Shown piece by piece: positions 32,711 to 45,071 of a stretch of DNA of 64,000 nucleotides. The notes under the pieces are model-generated. The model did no database searches and was not told where the DNA came from. It saw nothing but the letters and a program-made list of their open reading frames with translations. The first letter of the stretch is position 1, and every line of letters begins with the position of its first letter. This DNA comes from Mycoplasmoides alvi ATCC 29626 (GTDB lineage: Bacteria; Bacillota_I; Bacilli_A; Mycoplasmatales; Mycoplasmoidaceae). Both the position numbers and the translations under genes were made by a program. The stretch is taken from positions 1 through 64,000 of the forward strand of contig NZ_JNJU01000007.1 of assembly GCF_000701785.1 (NCBI RefSeq). The letters run 5' to 3'.

Positions 32711-33114
32711 ACTAATATAACAAAAAAATTATACCATTAATTAACATATTTTTAAATTCTGCTTATATGTTATGTTCATTATTTATTATGTATTATATTT
32801 AATAAATTTTTTATGTAGTTTTAGGCATCACTAAGTTAAATTTTCATATTTTATATAACGCTAAATAAATCTATTGCTTGTAATTTAAAATTTTGAACCA
32901 CAACTAGCAATAATAACAATATTGCTTGATATGCTTATTTAGACTAGTTCATTATTTATAATTCTTTTTTAATGTTGTATATTCTAATTGAAGTAATTTA
33001 TTGTAATTATTTAATGAATCTTTTATTGTATTTTTATAAAGCAAAAAAACACAATTAAATTTTAAATACTGCATAATTTAAGCAAATATTTTAATTTGAA
33101 AGGTTATATAGAAA
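32711..33114. other. Intergenic region, tRNA-Gly promoter
   Basis: AT-rich spacer. It contains the tRNA-Gly -10 box (minus strand, 32729-32734). The plus-strand end carries the GAAAGG ribosome site (near 33099) for the small gene at 33115. Nothing else is recognisable. Confidence 0.45.
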
Positions 33115-33231
33115 ATGAATAATCAAAAAAAATCTAAAAATAAAATTACTAAAAAAAATATGCATGATTTAAATGATACAAATGAACATGAAGATAAACA
33201 CTCTTCGATGAAAATTAAAAAAATGAAATAA
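33115..33231 (+). CDS. Small Lys-rich protein (38 residues), hypothetical
   Basis: ATG at 33115 stands after TTGAAAGGTTAT, a good ribosome site. The 38-residue product is very basic and Lys/Asn-rich, with the middle acidic (NEHEDKHSSM). No homology recognised. A terminator follows about 100 bases later (33334-33368), which supports a real transcript. It could also be a chance frame. Confidence 0.4.
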   Translation: MNNQKKSKNKITKKNMHDLNDTNEHEDKHSSMKIKKMK

Positions 33232-33333
33232 TTAATGTTTTAAGACTAATAACTTAAATCTCTTGCATAAAACCAAATTAACTACTAAATGTAACTTTAT
33301 TGTTATTTTCTCTAAAAAATACATATAGGCATA

Positions 33334-33368
33334 AAAATTCTAATCTAAATAAAGGTTAGAATTTTTTG
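33334..33368 (+). terminator. Terminator downstream of the small gene
   Basis: AAAATTCTAA (33334-33343) pairs with TTAGAATTTT (33356-33365), with six T from 33362. Long perfect stem, plus-strand polarity. Confidence 0.65.
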
Positions 33369-33530
33369 TCTATTTTTACTTAATTTAAAAATAAACATAA
33401 ATTTTTTTAATTAAAAGAAATAAAATTTGCAAAAGAAATTATTAAAATAATTAAGTATAAATTCTAAATATTAGATACAAAAAAATAATTTTTTAAAAAT
33501 TTTTATTAATTAAGAAACGAATAAGTTTTT

Positions 33531-34013
33531 ATGAAAAAAGTAAAATTATTTTTACCTTGATTATTTTTATTTTTTGGATTCACATTTATTGCTATAACGT
33601 CATGTTCTACTTCAGAAAGTGTTTCAAAAGAATTACTTCCTTACGATAACAATCAAGAATCACTTAACAAGATTGGAGATAATGTAGAATCATCTGATTT
33701 TTATATAAATAAAGATTTAACATTAGAAAGCATTGAAAGCAAAGATATTTCATGAAAATATGCATCAAACTATCCGCAATTAAAAATGATTGTAACTATT
33801 GAAGCAAAAAAAGATAAAGATTTAATTGCAAGTTTGGATAAAGAAGTAAATAATGTTGTGTACTTTAAGTTCTCATTACATGATGGTATAAATAATTTGA
33901 ACTATTATAGTAACTCTACATATTTTAGTATGGTTTTAAATAAATTTATTGCTTATTTATACTTTAAGTTTTTAGTATTCTGACTAATTTTAATTACTAT
34001 TAATTATTTTTAA
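33531..34013 (+). CDS. Short lipoprotein, possibly truncated
   Basis: A 160-residue protein. Signal MKKVKLFLPWLFLFFGF with lipobox IAITSC near residue 25. A Ser/Asp-rich part and a short beta-like part (KMIVTIEAKKDKDL) follow, then it ends in a hydrophobic segment (FIAYLYFKFLVFW). A hydrophobic C-terminus is odd for a lipoprotein; it may be a frameshifted or shortened gene, with the 3' half replaced. No ribosome site stands out. Surface protein of unknown role, convergent with rnj (34088-35797). Confidence 0.5.
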
Positions 34014-34087
34014 AAGATTTTTGATAACTAATTTTTTGAATAAATATTCTTTTTAAAAAACATATGACTTAAGCATAAAATTTAATA

Positions 34088-35797
34088 TTACATATGATGA
34101 ATAATTGTTTTAATTAAAGGGTTTCTTCTTTTATTTCTTCAAATATAATGATTTGCAATATTAGATGCAACTTCTGAAATAGAACTTTCATTAAAAGTTT
34201 TTTTATCAAATTGTTTTTTTAATTCTTCTTTGATAGCTTGTTTAATGACATGAGTCATTTTAGTAATTAAAGGGGCAGATTCTTTAGCAAAAAAGCAACC
34301 TCTTGTAATAACAATTGGTAAATTAACAATGTCATTTTTTTCTTTGTTTATAAGAAGAATAATTGTAAATATACCGTCTTCACTCAAAATTTTTCTTTCT
34401 TTTAAAATTTTAACTGAATTATTAGATGTTGCATGACCTTCTATATAAACTGATTCAGCATTAAAAAATTGGTCTGAATAATATAGTTCATGATCAATTA
34501 AGTAAAGCATATCTCCATTTTTAGCAATAACAATATTCTCACTATCCATGCCAACTTCAATAGCAATTTTTTTAATTTTTTGAAACATTTTATATTCACC
34601 ATGAATTGGCATAACATACTTAGGATTTAATAAACGCAACATTAATTGCAATTCTTGTTTGGTTGCATGACCTGATGCATGTAAACGTAATTGTGGAGAA
34701 TTTTCATAAATGATTACTCCATGTTTAGATAATTCATTTAGTAAATGCTCTACGCTTGCATAATTGCCCGGGATGGGATTAGAAGACATAATAATTGTGT
34801 CAGTTGGTTTTAATGTAACTCATGAGTGTTTGCCCCTTGCCATTACATTTAAAGCAGCTAACTCTTCGCCTTGTGAACCTGTACAAAAAATAATAATATT
34901 TTCGTCTTCATATTTTTTTAATTCACGAGGTGATATTAAGTCAGAATCTTTGATGTTAATATATCCAACTTTTCTAGATGTTGTAACATTAGCTTCCATT
35001 GATTTCCCTAATAAACAAATTTTTCTTCCTTTGTTTAAAGCTATTTCAATAACCTCATTAATTCTTGTTGTATTGGATGCAAAAGTTGTCATAATGACTC
35101 TGCCAGGAGCATCAGTAATAATTTTGTTTATATTCGCATATATCCCTCGCTCAGATAAACTAAAACCTGGCACTTCAGCATTAGTGGTTTCTGTCATAAA
35201 TAAATCAATACCGCGGTTAGAAATTTCTACAACTTTTTGCATATCTAATTCTTCATTTTGAGATGCAAAATCAAACCGATAATCACCACTTTCAACAATA
35301 TTGCCATTTGGGGTTTGAACACATACACCAAAAGAATCTGGGATAGAATGGTTTACCCGATAAAAATCGATTGTAAAATATTTAGTTTTAAATTTAGAAA
35401 AGTCATCATACACAACAATATTGGTTGGATTAATATTTTTATGTTCTTGAATTTTTCTATTAATAAATTCAGCAGCAATTTTAGGAGCATATATTACTGG
35501 AACTTCAATATCTTTAAGCAAATATGGTAATCCGCCAATATGGTCTTCATGACCATGAGTTATAACAATAGCTTTTAATTTATTAGCATTTGTTTTTAAA
35601 TAACTAAAATTTGCTACTATTCCATCAATTCCTAATAATTCTTCATGAGCAAATTTAATACCACAATCAATTACAATTATTTCATCTTTATACTCAATTC
35701 CATACATGTTCTTCCCAATTTCATCAAGTCCACCAAAAGCATAAATTTTTGTTGGTTCTTTTCCCAATAAATTTGATTTATCTATTTCATTAATCAT
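34088..35797 (-). CDS. rnj: Ribonuclease J
   Basis: A metallo-beta-lactamase/beta-CASP nuclease of 569 residues with 5'-3' exonuclease and endonuclease activity, central to mRNA decay and rRNA maturation in mycoplasmas. The core motif THGHEDHIGG (HxHxDH) is near residue 79, with NHSIPDSFG and ESGDYRFD. The beta-CASP domain has FCTGSQGEE and HASGHATKQE, followed by PIHGEYKM. The C-terminal domain is short. The ATG at 35797 stands after ATAATAACGGAG-like sequence (TCGGAG). It is a single gene with its own upstream region. Confidence 0.95.
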
Positions 35798-36068
35798 TTT
35801 TATCTCCGATAATAATGTATATATGCAAACTTTTCAAAGTTTCCCAGGAATTTCAATGTTAAAAAATTTAAATAATATTTAAGATATAATTTATTCTTAT
35901 TGAACCGTGTTTATAAATAGCACATTTGTAATAAATATCTCAATATCTATTTTTTAGCATTTAATAAATCTGTATTCAAAATATAATTACATTATATTAA
36001 ATTAGAATAAAATTAGTGTTTATTAAATTTTATTTTTGTATTTAAATATATTATAACTAAAATTAAAT

Positions 36069-36152
36069 ATCAGGGTGGTGGAAAGGTAGACACGTAAGCT
36101 TGAGGTGCTTATGGGTAAAACTGTGCCGGTTCAAGTCCGGTCCCTGATACCA
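36069..36152 (+). tRNA. tRNA-Leu (GAG)
   Basis: Class II tRNA with a long variable arm. Acceptor ATCAGGG pairs with CCCTGAT, discriminator A, CCA encoded. Anticodon loop TTGAGGT gives GAG (codons CUC/CUU). The variable arm GGGTAAAACTG and T loop GGTTCAAGTCC are visible. Upstream there are TATAAC-like -10 boxes near 36050. Confidence 0.95.
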
Positions 36153-36167
36153 TTTATAAAAACAACT

Positions 36168-36197
36168 AAAGTGCATCCATATGCACTTTTTTTAGTT
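36168..36197 (+). terminator. Terminator of tRNA-Leu
   Basis: AAAGTGCAT / ATGCACTTT hairpin with a 4-base loop, then a run of T on the plus strand. Confidence 0.8.
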
Positions 36198-36202
36198 AAA
36201 AC

Positions 36203-36240
36203 AAAAAAACCAAAAGAGTTATTAAACAACTTTTGGTTTT
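36203..36240 (-). terminator. Terminator of the arcA-permease transcript
   Basis: AACCAAAAG (36208-36216) pairs with CTTTTGGTT (36230-36238). On the minus strand seven T follow. It stands 30 bases after the permease stop and may act on both strands. Confidence 0.75.
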
Positions 36241-36270
36241 CTGTAATTTTTATTTTAAATAACTACTAAA

Positions 36271-38316
36271 TTAATGTGGAGCTTTTCTAACAAAATATCA
36301 ATGCTTATTGTTGTAGTTGTCAATACAAATAGAAGTTAATTCAATTTGCTTATCCAATGATCACAAAGCTTCCTTTTTAAAATTAAATGAAGAATCTACT
36401 TGCATTAAATATTTGTATTTAGAAAAAGCAACTAATTTAGTAGCAACATAATTAGCATCATTATCATTAACATTAAAATTAGTTTTTAATACATTAGCAA
36501 AGTCATTCATATTGTTTTGCATTATTGCAGTTTTTGCTTTTGTACATATTTCATTATCATGGTTAATTAAATTACGAAGAGTCTCTAGTCGGTTGTAACG
36601 TTTATTAGCAGATTTTTCCTCAATTAAAACTGGGCCAAAACATATACCTGCAAATGTGAATAAAATCACACATAACAAGATATTTCCAGTTAATGAATCA
36701 TTTAAACTTAATCGATAATCTTGGACACTTCAATTAGGATCATTAGAATTATTAATTAAATTAGTTAAATCAGTATCACTTAAACCTATCTGATGACCAA
36801 CTAAACCTGTATTTACAAAAGGTTGAATAACACTCAATAATAAACTAAATGAGACCAAAATAAAACTTGCTCATCCAGTAAATTTGAAATATTTATTTTG
36901 TTCTGTTTGAACTCGATTAGTTTTTCGATTCATTAATCCGCCAAAAATTGCAAATGCAATAAATCCAAAAGCAAACAATGAAACCCAAGTTGCCATTAAA
37001 TCAGCAAAATTAATTAATTTAGCTTGTGAAGAAAAACCAGCACCATCGTATGCACCAGCATAACCGCCAGGGAAATAACCTAAACCACCTATTGTACAAA
37101 AAATGATAATTGCTGGAATACTTAAAGCACATGTATATAATGTGCCTAATCAAGGGCGTGGTTTATTTAAAAGAACTAAAGATTTAGTTGGAACAACTAA
37201 TTCACCTTCTTGTACAAGATCTTCAACAAAACGTGGTGCTCATGCCCCAAAACCATTAATAATTCCTAAAACACCAACAGCAATTAAAATATTAATTACA
37301 CCAAATAATCATGAAACATTTTTAGACTTTAATCAATCTTGGAAAGAATAAAAACTACCACCAGCACTACCCAAAGACATTGAGATAGCAATTGTTAGAT
37401 AAATTATAGTAACTATTACCAATCCAATAAAAATAGCTTTTGGTGTTTTTTTAGGTTCTTTCATTTCTGATTGTAAACCAGCAGTTACATAAAAACCATC
37501 AAATGCGAAGAAAATAGCAGCCATTGCTCCAAAAATTCCAAATCCAGGAGTTAAATTAAAAAAGTCAACTGCTTTATTATTTCATCATTCAGGAGCATCT
37601 GTATTATTTATTCCACCTGAAATAACAGTTCCAGTAGCATCTGTAACTGGCATTGCAGCTAAAACAAATCCTAAAATAGCAACAACAGCTAGTGGAATAA
37701 ATTTTAAAGAAGTAATAATTCAATTTTGAATATTTGTTGCTTTAGAAGAAAGACCACAAACAAAAATAAAATACACAGAAATAACTAATACAATAACCAT
37801 TCAAATAGCTCAGTCATTGGCTGTATTAAAACTATTATTAACACCAAAACCAGCTAAAGCATCTTGAAGCGAGACGATTACATAAATCGGCATGAAGAAA
37901 AAAGTTAAGGGCAAATAAATGAAGGTCATAAAGTACTTACAACCTTTGTAAATATATTTACCATTAAATTCTTTACACCATCCAATTAATGATAAATTGT
38001 CATTTCGAGCACTTGCAATTTCAATTAAAGCTAGTGCCATACAAATTACAGCAAATGCTGCAACAACTCAAGCAAAAATAGCTCAATATAAATTTGCTCC
38101 TGAATATTCTAAAACTTTGCTGGATTTAAAAAAGATACCAGCACCAACTGAACTACCAATAACAATCATAATTGCACTAATAAAACCAATTTTCTTGCTT
38201 GTAGGGGCATTAGCAAGAGATCGTTCAGGTTCAGGTTTTTTCATCTTATTCTTATAAATAACTAGCGAACCATCATTCGCATACTCATTATTTATTGAAC
38301 CATTATTAAGACTCAT
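36271..38316 (-). CDS. APC-family amino acid permease, likely arginine/ornithine antiporter
   Basis: A 681-residue polytopic transporter. The first segment is IGFISAIMIVIGSSVGAGIF, the APC-family GSxxGAGIF signature. A GFGIFGAMAAIFFAFDGFY segment is typical of basic amino acid antiporters. About twelve to fourteen membrane helices precede a soluble C-terminal extension (about 110 residues, residues 570-681) beyond the usual length. The start is 38316, because TTGGAGTT is correctly spaced before it; an upstream TTG (38328) overlaps that site. It directly follows arcA on the same strand, so exchange of arginine for ornithine is likely. Substrate inferred from context. Confidence 0.85.
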
Positions 38317-38354
38317 AAATAACTCCAATCAAAATAAATAATTTTTTTATTGTT

Positions 38355-39569
<1,215 letters not shown>

Positions 39570-39667
39570 AAATATAAATTGTCCTCTATGTTACAAAGCA
39601 ACTCTAACTTAATGTTAAAGTTAGTTAATTTTAATACAATAAATATTTTATTAATTAATATTTTTAT

Positions 39668-40891
39668 CTATTTATTTACAAACAATTTTAAAATGTCCTC
39701 ATCATTTTGAGGAATTCTAGAAAAAGTATCAATAATTATGGAAACAGCTTTATCAATTAATTTAGTTGTTATATTGCTTTGTAAACTCAAACGAATTAAA
39801 CAATTATTTGCTGGAGCTGCTGGCGGCAAAATAGGATTAACATAAACACCATTATTAAAAAGATATTTACATAAAACTAATGTCCTTAATTCTGAACCAG
39901 AATATATTGGAATAATTGGAACATCTATATGACCTCCAATTTTAATATTTTTACCAGCTAATTTATTTCTTAAGTAATGTGACATTTCTTTTAAATGTGC
40001 AATTCGCTTTGGACTATTTTTAATAATTGATAATGCTTTTTGAGCACAAGCTAAATTAGCAGGCGGCAAAGCTGCAGCGAAAATGAAAGGTCTTGATGTA
40101 TGCCTAATAAATTCCATAATTTTTTTAGGTCCAGCAATATATCCGCCTAAACTTGCTAATGATTTACTAAAAGTCCCCATAATAATGTCTACATCTTTTT
40201 CTAACCCAAAATATTCAGGAGTACCACGACCAGAAACTCCTAAAACTCCAAATCCATGGGCATCATCAACCATAATTCTGACATTGTACTTTTTAGATAA
40301 TTCAACAATTTTTGGTAAATTACATAATTCTCCCGACATTGAAAATACACCGTCAGTAACAATTAAACTACCAACATCTTTGTCTGAATATTTTTTTAGT
40401 CTTTCTTCTAGATCATCCATATCATTATGATAATAGCGTTCTAATTGAGCAAAACCTAACTTAATACCATCATAAATAGAAGCATGATTTTCACGATCAC
40501 AAAAAATTACATCATTTCTATTTCCAATACAAGAAAGAATGCCCAAATTTGCATTAAAACCTGAAGAAAAAATTATGCAATCTTCTTTATTTAAAAAATT
40601 AGCTAATTCTTTTTCTAATTGAACATGAAGAATTGTTGTACCATTTAAAAATCTAGAACCAGATACACCTGAACCATATGTTTTTAATGCATTAATTCCA
40701 GCATTAATTACTTCATCATTATTAGTCAAACTCAAGTAGTTATTTGAACCAAGCATGATAACTTCTTGCCCGTTCATTTTAACAACAATATCTTGTTTAG
40801 TTTCAAGTTGTGTAAAGAAAGGATACACATCCATTTGTTTAATTGAATCTAAATGAGGATTGGAATTACATTTGCTAAAAATGTCTTTCAT
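39668..40891 (-). CDS. Alpha-oxoamine synthase family enzyme (KBL/SPT-like)
   Basis: A 407-residue PLP enzyme. The PLP Lys is K243 in GTFSKSLASLGGYIAG; the Asp/His pair is in MVDDAHGFG (209-212); His136 (CDRENHASIYDG) should stack on PLP. The family condenses an acyl-CoA with an amino acid: glycine C-acetyltransferase (KBL), ALAS, AONS or serine palmitoyltransferase. The TFSKSLASLGGYIAG core, TSRPFIFAAALPPAN and VNPILPPAAP sequences look more like serine palmitoyltransferases than like KBL (which has GKALGGASGG). It lies upstream of arcA with a 98-base gap. Exact reaction undecided. Confidence 0.85.
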   Translation of the reverse strand: MKDIFSKCNSNPHLDSIKQMDVYPFFTQLETKQDIVVKMNGQEVIMLGSNNYLSLTNNDEVINAGINALKTYGSGVSGSRFLNGTTILHVQLEKELANFLNKEDCIIFSSGFNANLGILSCIGNRNDVIFCDRENHASIYDGIKLGFAQLERYYHNDMDDLEERLKKYSDKDVGSLIVTDGVFSMSGELCNLPKIVELSKKYNVRIMVDDAHGFGVLGVSGRGTPEYFGLEKDVDIIMGTFSKSLASLGGYIAGPKKIMEFIRHTSRPFIFAAALPPANLACAQKALSIIKNSPKRIAHLKEMSHYLRNKLAGKNIKIGGHIDVPIIPIYSGSELRTLVLCKYLFNNGVYVNPILPPAAPANNCLIRLSLQSNITTKLIDKAVSIIIDTFSRIPQNDEDILKLFVNK

Positions 40892-40945
40892 AATTTGAAA
40901 ATATACATATATAAACTAAATAATTTAAGATTATTTTAAATAAAT

Positions 40946-41179
40946 CTATCAAATTAATAAAATAATTTGATTATAAATTCCGATTGAATACAAATCACAA
41001 ATTCAAGCAATAAAACCAATAATTGGAATTAAAGAAATAAGACCAAATAATAATGTTTGCTTATCTGTCTTTTTTTCAAAATAATAAACGATTCGATAGA
41101 TGGCACTAAAATAACCTAATGTAAAAAATACAATTAAAAATTTAAGTCATTTATTTCAACTTTCAAAGGTTTTGACCAT
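40946..41179 (-). CDS. Small membrane protein, hypothetical
   Basis: A 77-residue protein with two hydrophobic segments (FLIVFFTLGYFSAIYRIVYY and LLFGLISLIPIIGFIAWI) joined by a charged KKTDK turn. AGGAAG stands seven bases before the ATG at 41179. It contains four UGA Trp codons, so it is invisible in the standard code. It is between the oxoamine synthase and cls; role unknown. Confidence 0.6.
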
Positions 41180-41285
41180 AGTAAATTTCTTCCTAAGCTT
41201 TCATTTAATAAAATTTAATGAGGATGCATTTACATACTTCCTTTTTACATTATATAGTTTTTATTGATTTTATACTTTGTTTTGC

Positions 41286-42857
41286 TTATAACAATGGGTG
41301 ATAAATATTAATAAATAACATTTTAAATCTAATTCAATTCCATTCGTGCTTAGTTAACATATTTTCATTTACCAAATTAGATGAATAAAATAATTTCATC
41401 ATTTCTTCTTGAAATTTCTCAGCAACTTTTTTATCCTTAATTAAAATACCCGACTCATAGTTTATGATTAATGATCTAAAATCTAAATTACTAGTAGTTG
41501 AAATAGTCAATTCATCATCAATTAATATCATTTTTGCATGATCAAACCCATTATATTCATAAATTTTTATACCTGTTTGTAATAAAGATTTGTAATGAGA
41601 TCGATTAATTGTAAGAATGTATTTTTTATCATCTGGATATCCTGGTACTATCAAACGCACATCAATTCCAGATAAAGCAGCAAACTTTAATAAATCTGTA
41701 ATGCTATCGCCCGGAATATAATATGGAGTAGATATTCAAATACGTTTTTTAGCATTAGCAAATGCACTGATTAACATTGTTGTCATATTAAAATCAGCAT
41801 AACTTGCTGTTCTTTCAAAAACTTGTGCAATTGTTTTGTTATTAAACTTATTTACATCAATTTTAGTGTCTAAATAAAATTTCTTATTATCTTCTAAATC
41901 ATCCATATCTTTTTGTCATGCAGGAATAAAACAATTTACAGTTAAATCTAAAGAGAAAATTAAATTTAAAGTTTTAACACATTCACCAGACAAAATAATA
42001 TTATTATCATACCAATGAATAAAATCGGGTGAATAACATATATATTCATCTCCAATGTTAGAACCACCATACAAAGCTTTTTCATTATCAACAATTAAAC
42101 ACTTACGATGGCACCTAAAATTAGTACGTGCAGTATATTTAGTAAATTTTTTAGGATTAAAAATACCTACGATAATGCCAACTTCTCGCATTTGCTCAAT
42201 AATTTTTTCATGCTTTCTTCTATAAGAACCAACTCAATCATAAATAAATCGTACTTTAATACCTTTTTTGGCTTGTTTAATTAATTCATTAGCAATTGAT
42301 CTTAATCATATACCATCTGATATTATGTAATATTGAATATGTATGAATTTTTTCGCTTCACGAATCAATCTAATTGATTCTGAATATAATTTGGTTGAAT
42401 CTATAATCTCAATTTTATTATTTTCATATATTGGTCTTTTTTCCAAACTATAAGCATAATTAAATAAATTTTGATAATAAGAATTTATAGTATCATCTTT
42501 CAAAAATTTCTCAGTAAATTCAAAAGATTCATAATGAACTCATTCTTTTTGATTTTGCATATAAGTTTTTTTATCCATTCTTAATAATGGATTTAATCCA
42601 AATATAAGAAAAATAAATAAACCCACAATTGGAATGCAAAAAATTACAAGAATTCAGCATAATCTAACATTTATAATTCTTTTCTTAGAATTAAAAATAC
42701 AAAAAGCAAATCCTATGCTCATTAAGTAAAAACAAATAATTAATAAAACTGCATAAATTCATGAAGCAAAAAAAATTAACGTAAGGATTGATGCTATCAA
42801 TGTTAGAAACGAGAATGTTCCAACAAATAAAATTCAAATTTCCTTACGCTTATTCAT
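41286..42857 (-). CDS. cls: Cardiolipin synthase (phospholipase D family)
   Basis: A 523-residue membrane enzyme that condenses two phosphatidylglycerol molecules to cardiolipin. Three N-terminal membrane segments and two HKD catalytic motifs are visible: HRKCLIVDNEKALYGGSNIG and HAKMILIDDELTISTTSN. Both have the HxKxxxxD pattern, so the enzyme should be active. The ATG at 42857 is 26 bases after ptsI. It ends downstream of HEWN with a few extra codons (IRFKMLFINIYHPLL). Lipid membranes of mollicutes often rely on cardiolipin. Confidence 0.94.
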
Positions 42858-42883
42858 TAATAATTATTAACTAAACAAATGAA

Positions 42884-44617
42884 CTATATAGAGATATTAT
42901 TAGCTTTCAAAAAATCTTCAACTAATTTTATAACTTCTATATCTGATTCGCAATTTAAAGCTTGATCAACTAATTTAACACAAGCTTCATAATTTAATTG
43001 ACAAATTAATTTCTTAGCTTTAGTAATAGATGATGGAATCATTGACAATTCCTTAATATTCAAACCAACTAATAAAGGTATTGCTGTAAAATCACTTGCC
43101 ATTTCCCCACACATACCAACTCAAATGCTAGATTTATTAGCACCATCAACAGTATATTTAATTAAACGCAATAATCCAGGATTCATTGGTTGATATAAAT
43201 AATTTACTGATTTAGACAATCTATCAGCTGCAAATGTATATTGAATTAAATCATTTGTCCCAATTGAAAAGAAGTCTACATTTTTAGCAAAAGCATCAGC
43301 TTGCATTGCTGTAGCAGGTGTTTCTACCATTATTCCAATCAAAGGTTTGCCAGTATTTACTTTTTCTAATTTTAATTCCATTTCACAATACAATAAAAAA
43401 TCTTTTAAGCGTTTTAATTCTTCTAATGTAGTAACCATTGGAAACATAATTCCAATTTTACCAAAAGCAGCAGCACGTAAAATTGCTCTTAATTGAACTT
43501 TTAAAATATTAGGTTGACTTAAACAAAAACGAACTGCACGATTGCCTAAAAAAGGGTTTAATTCATATTCAAATTTATAATATGGTAGCATTTTATCTCC
43601 ACCAATATCTAATGTGCGGATAATTACCAATTGGTCTTTTGCTTTTTCAACAACTTCTTTATATGCAGCAAACTGCTCTTCCTCAGTAGGCCAATCATGA
43701 CTATCCATATATAAGAATTCTGTTCTAAATAATCCAATTCCGCCTGCACCATGCTTAATTGCATTATCAAGATCTGATGGCTTACCAATGTTAGCGCAGA
43801 CATCAATTTCTTTACCATCAGTTGTAATTGCCTTTTTACTAATGTACTCATCAATTGAATTATCAATAGCAAGTACAATTTCTTCACTTTTAAGTCTTTC
43901 CATTTCAGTTTTAGTTAAATCAAAATGCAAAATACCTTTAGTTCCATCAATAGCAATTATCTCACCATTTTGAATGCTATCCAAACCTGTTTGGATTCCT
44001 AATATAGCAGGAATTTCTAAAGTTCTTGCAATAATTGCTGCATGACTAGTTTTGCCGCCCATACTAGTTACAAAACCTTTTACATAATTTTTGTCTAACA
44101 AAGCTGTTTGAGATGGAGATAAATCATCTGCAATAATAATAACACTTTTATCAAGTGACAATAAATTTGGTAATTCTGAGTCTGTCAAAACTGATAAAAC
44201 ACGATTTTTAATATCAACTATATCTGCAGATCTTTCACGATAATAAGCATCTTCCATGCTAATAAATTTTTCATATGTAGCATTAAAAACAGTATTAACT
44301 GCATGCATTGGATTGCAAAGTTCATTTCTAATTAAATGGCGAATATCTTCTAAAATAGTTGGATCATTCAGAATTTCAATGTGAGCCTGAAAAATTTTGG
44401 CTTGATATTCCCCAATTTTAGCCGCTGCATTTAATTCAATAGCTTTTAACTGACTTGTAGCCATTTTAAATGCATTTTCTACAAATTCTAAATTTTTATT
44501 AACATCTTTTGGACGAATTTGCTCATTAGTTATATTAAATGTTGGTGCAGTTAACTTATAAGCACTAGCAAGCGCAAAACCATCTGATGCAGCAATACCA
44601 TTAAGTGTTTTTGACAT
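42884..44617 (-). CDS. ptsI: PTS enzyme I, phosphoenolpyruvate-protein phosphotransferase
   Basis: Transfers phosphate from PEP to HPr, starting sugar uptake by the PTS. 577 residues. Start LNGIAASDGFALASAYKL; the phosphorylated His is in GGKTSHAAIIAR near residue 190. The PEP-binding part has GIGLFRTEFLYMD, IRTLDIGGDKMLPYY and FFSIGTNDLIQYT; the conserved Cys lies in VGMCGEMASD. Complete in one frame with UGA. RBS AAAAAGG stands before the ATG; a TATAAT lies at 44660-44665. PTS plus arginine deiminase indicates both sugar and arginine use. Confidence 0.97.
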
Positions 44618-45071
44618 TATTAGATAACCTTTTTAATTACTATTAAATCATGTTTATATATTATATTTTAATATTTACAAAAAATAAACATACTATTTAT
44701 TATGTACTAAATGTTCTTATTTAAATTTATTTTTTAAAGATTTTATTAATAAAAACTACAAGCAATAAACATGACTCTTACTTATTAAATAAATCAATTG
44801 AAAAGATCTTGTAGTAAATAAATTATGACATAAATGCTAACTAAAGTAGTAAAATTTTATTATTAATATAATTGTTAATATTAAGTAGTTAATCTTGAAT
44901 TGTAAATTTTTATTGTTTTAAATTTGTTCCAATTGTTTAAATAGCAGTTAGTAATTGTTATGAGTACCTTTATTCTTATATTAAGAATTAAATTTTTTAA
45001 CAAATAAATCAATTTAGTAATTAAAAATTGCTTTGTTTTTATTCTTTTAGTGAGATTAGAGTAAATTAATA
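44618..45071. other. Divergent intergenic region of ptsI and the surface protein
   Basis: Holds the ptsI -10 box (TATAAT minus strand, 44660-44665) and the promoter for the plus-strand gene at 45072. A 76-codon minus-strand frame (44881-45111) overlaps that gene, is very hydrophobic and lacks a ribosome site; I judge it random. No RNA gene seen. Confidence 0.5.

Noticed and set aside
39604-39624. Hairpin CTAACTT / AAGTTAG between arcA and the oxoamine synthase
   Set aside because: Short stem without a T run on either strand, so not called as a terminator.
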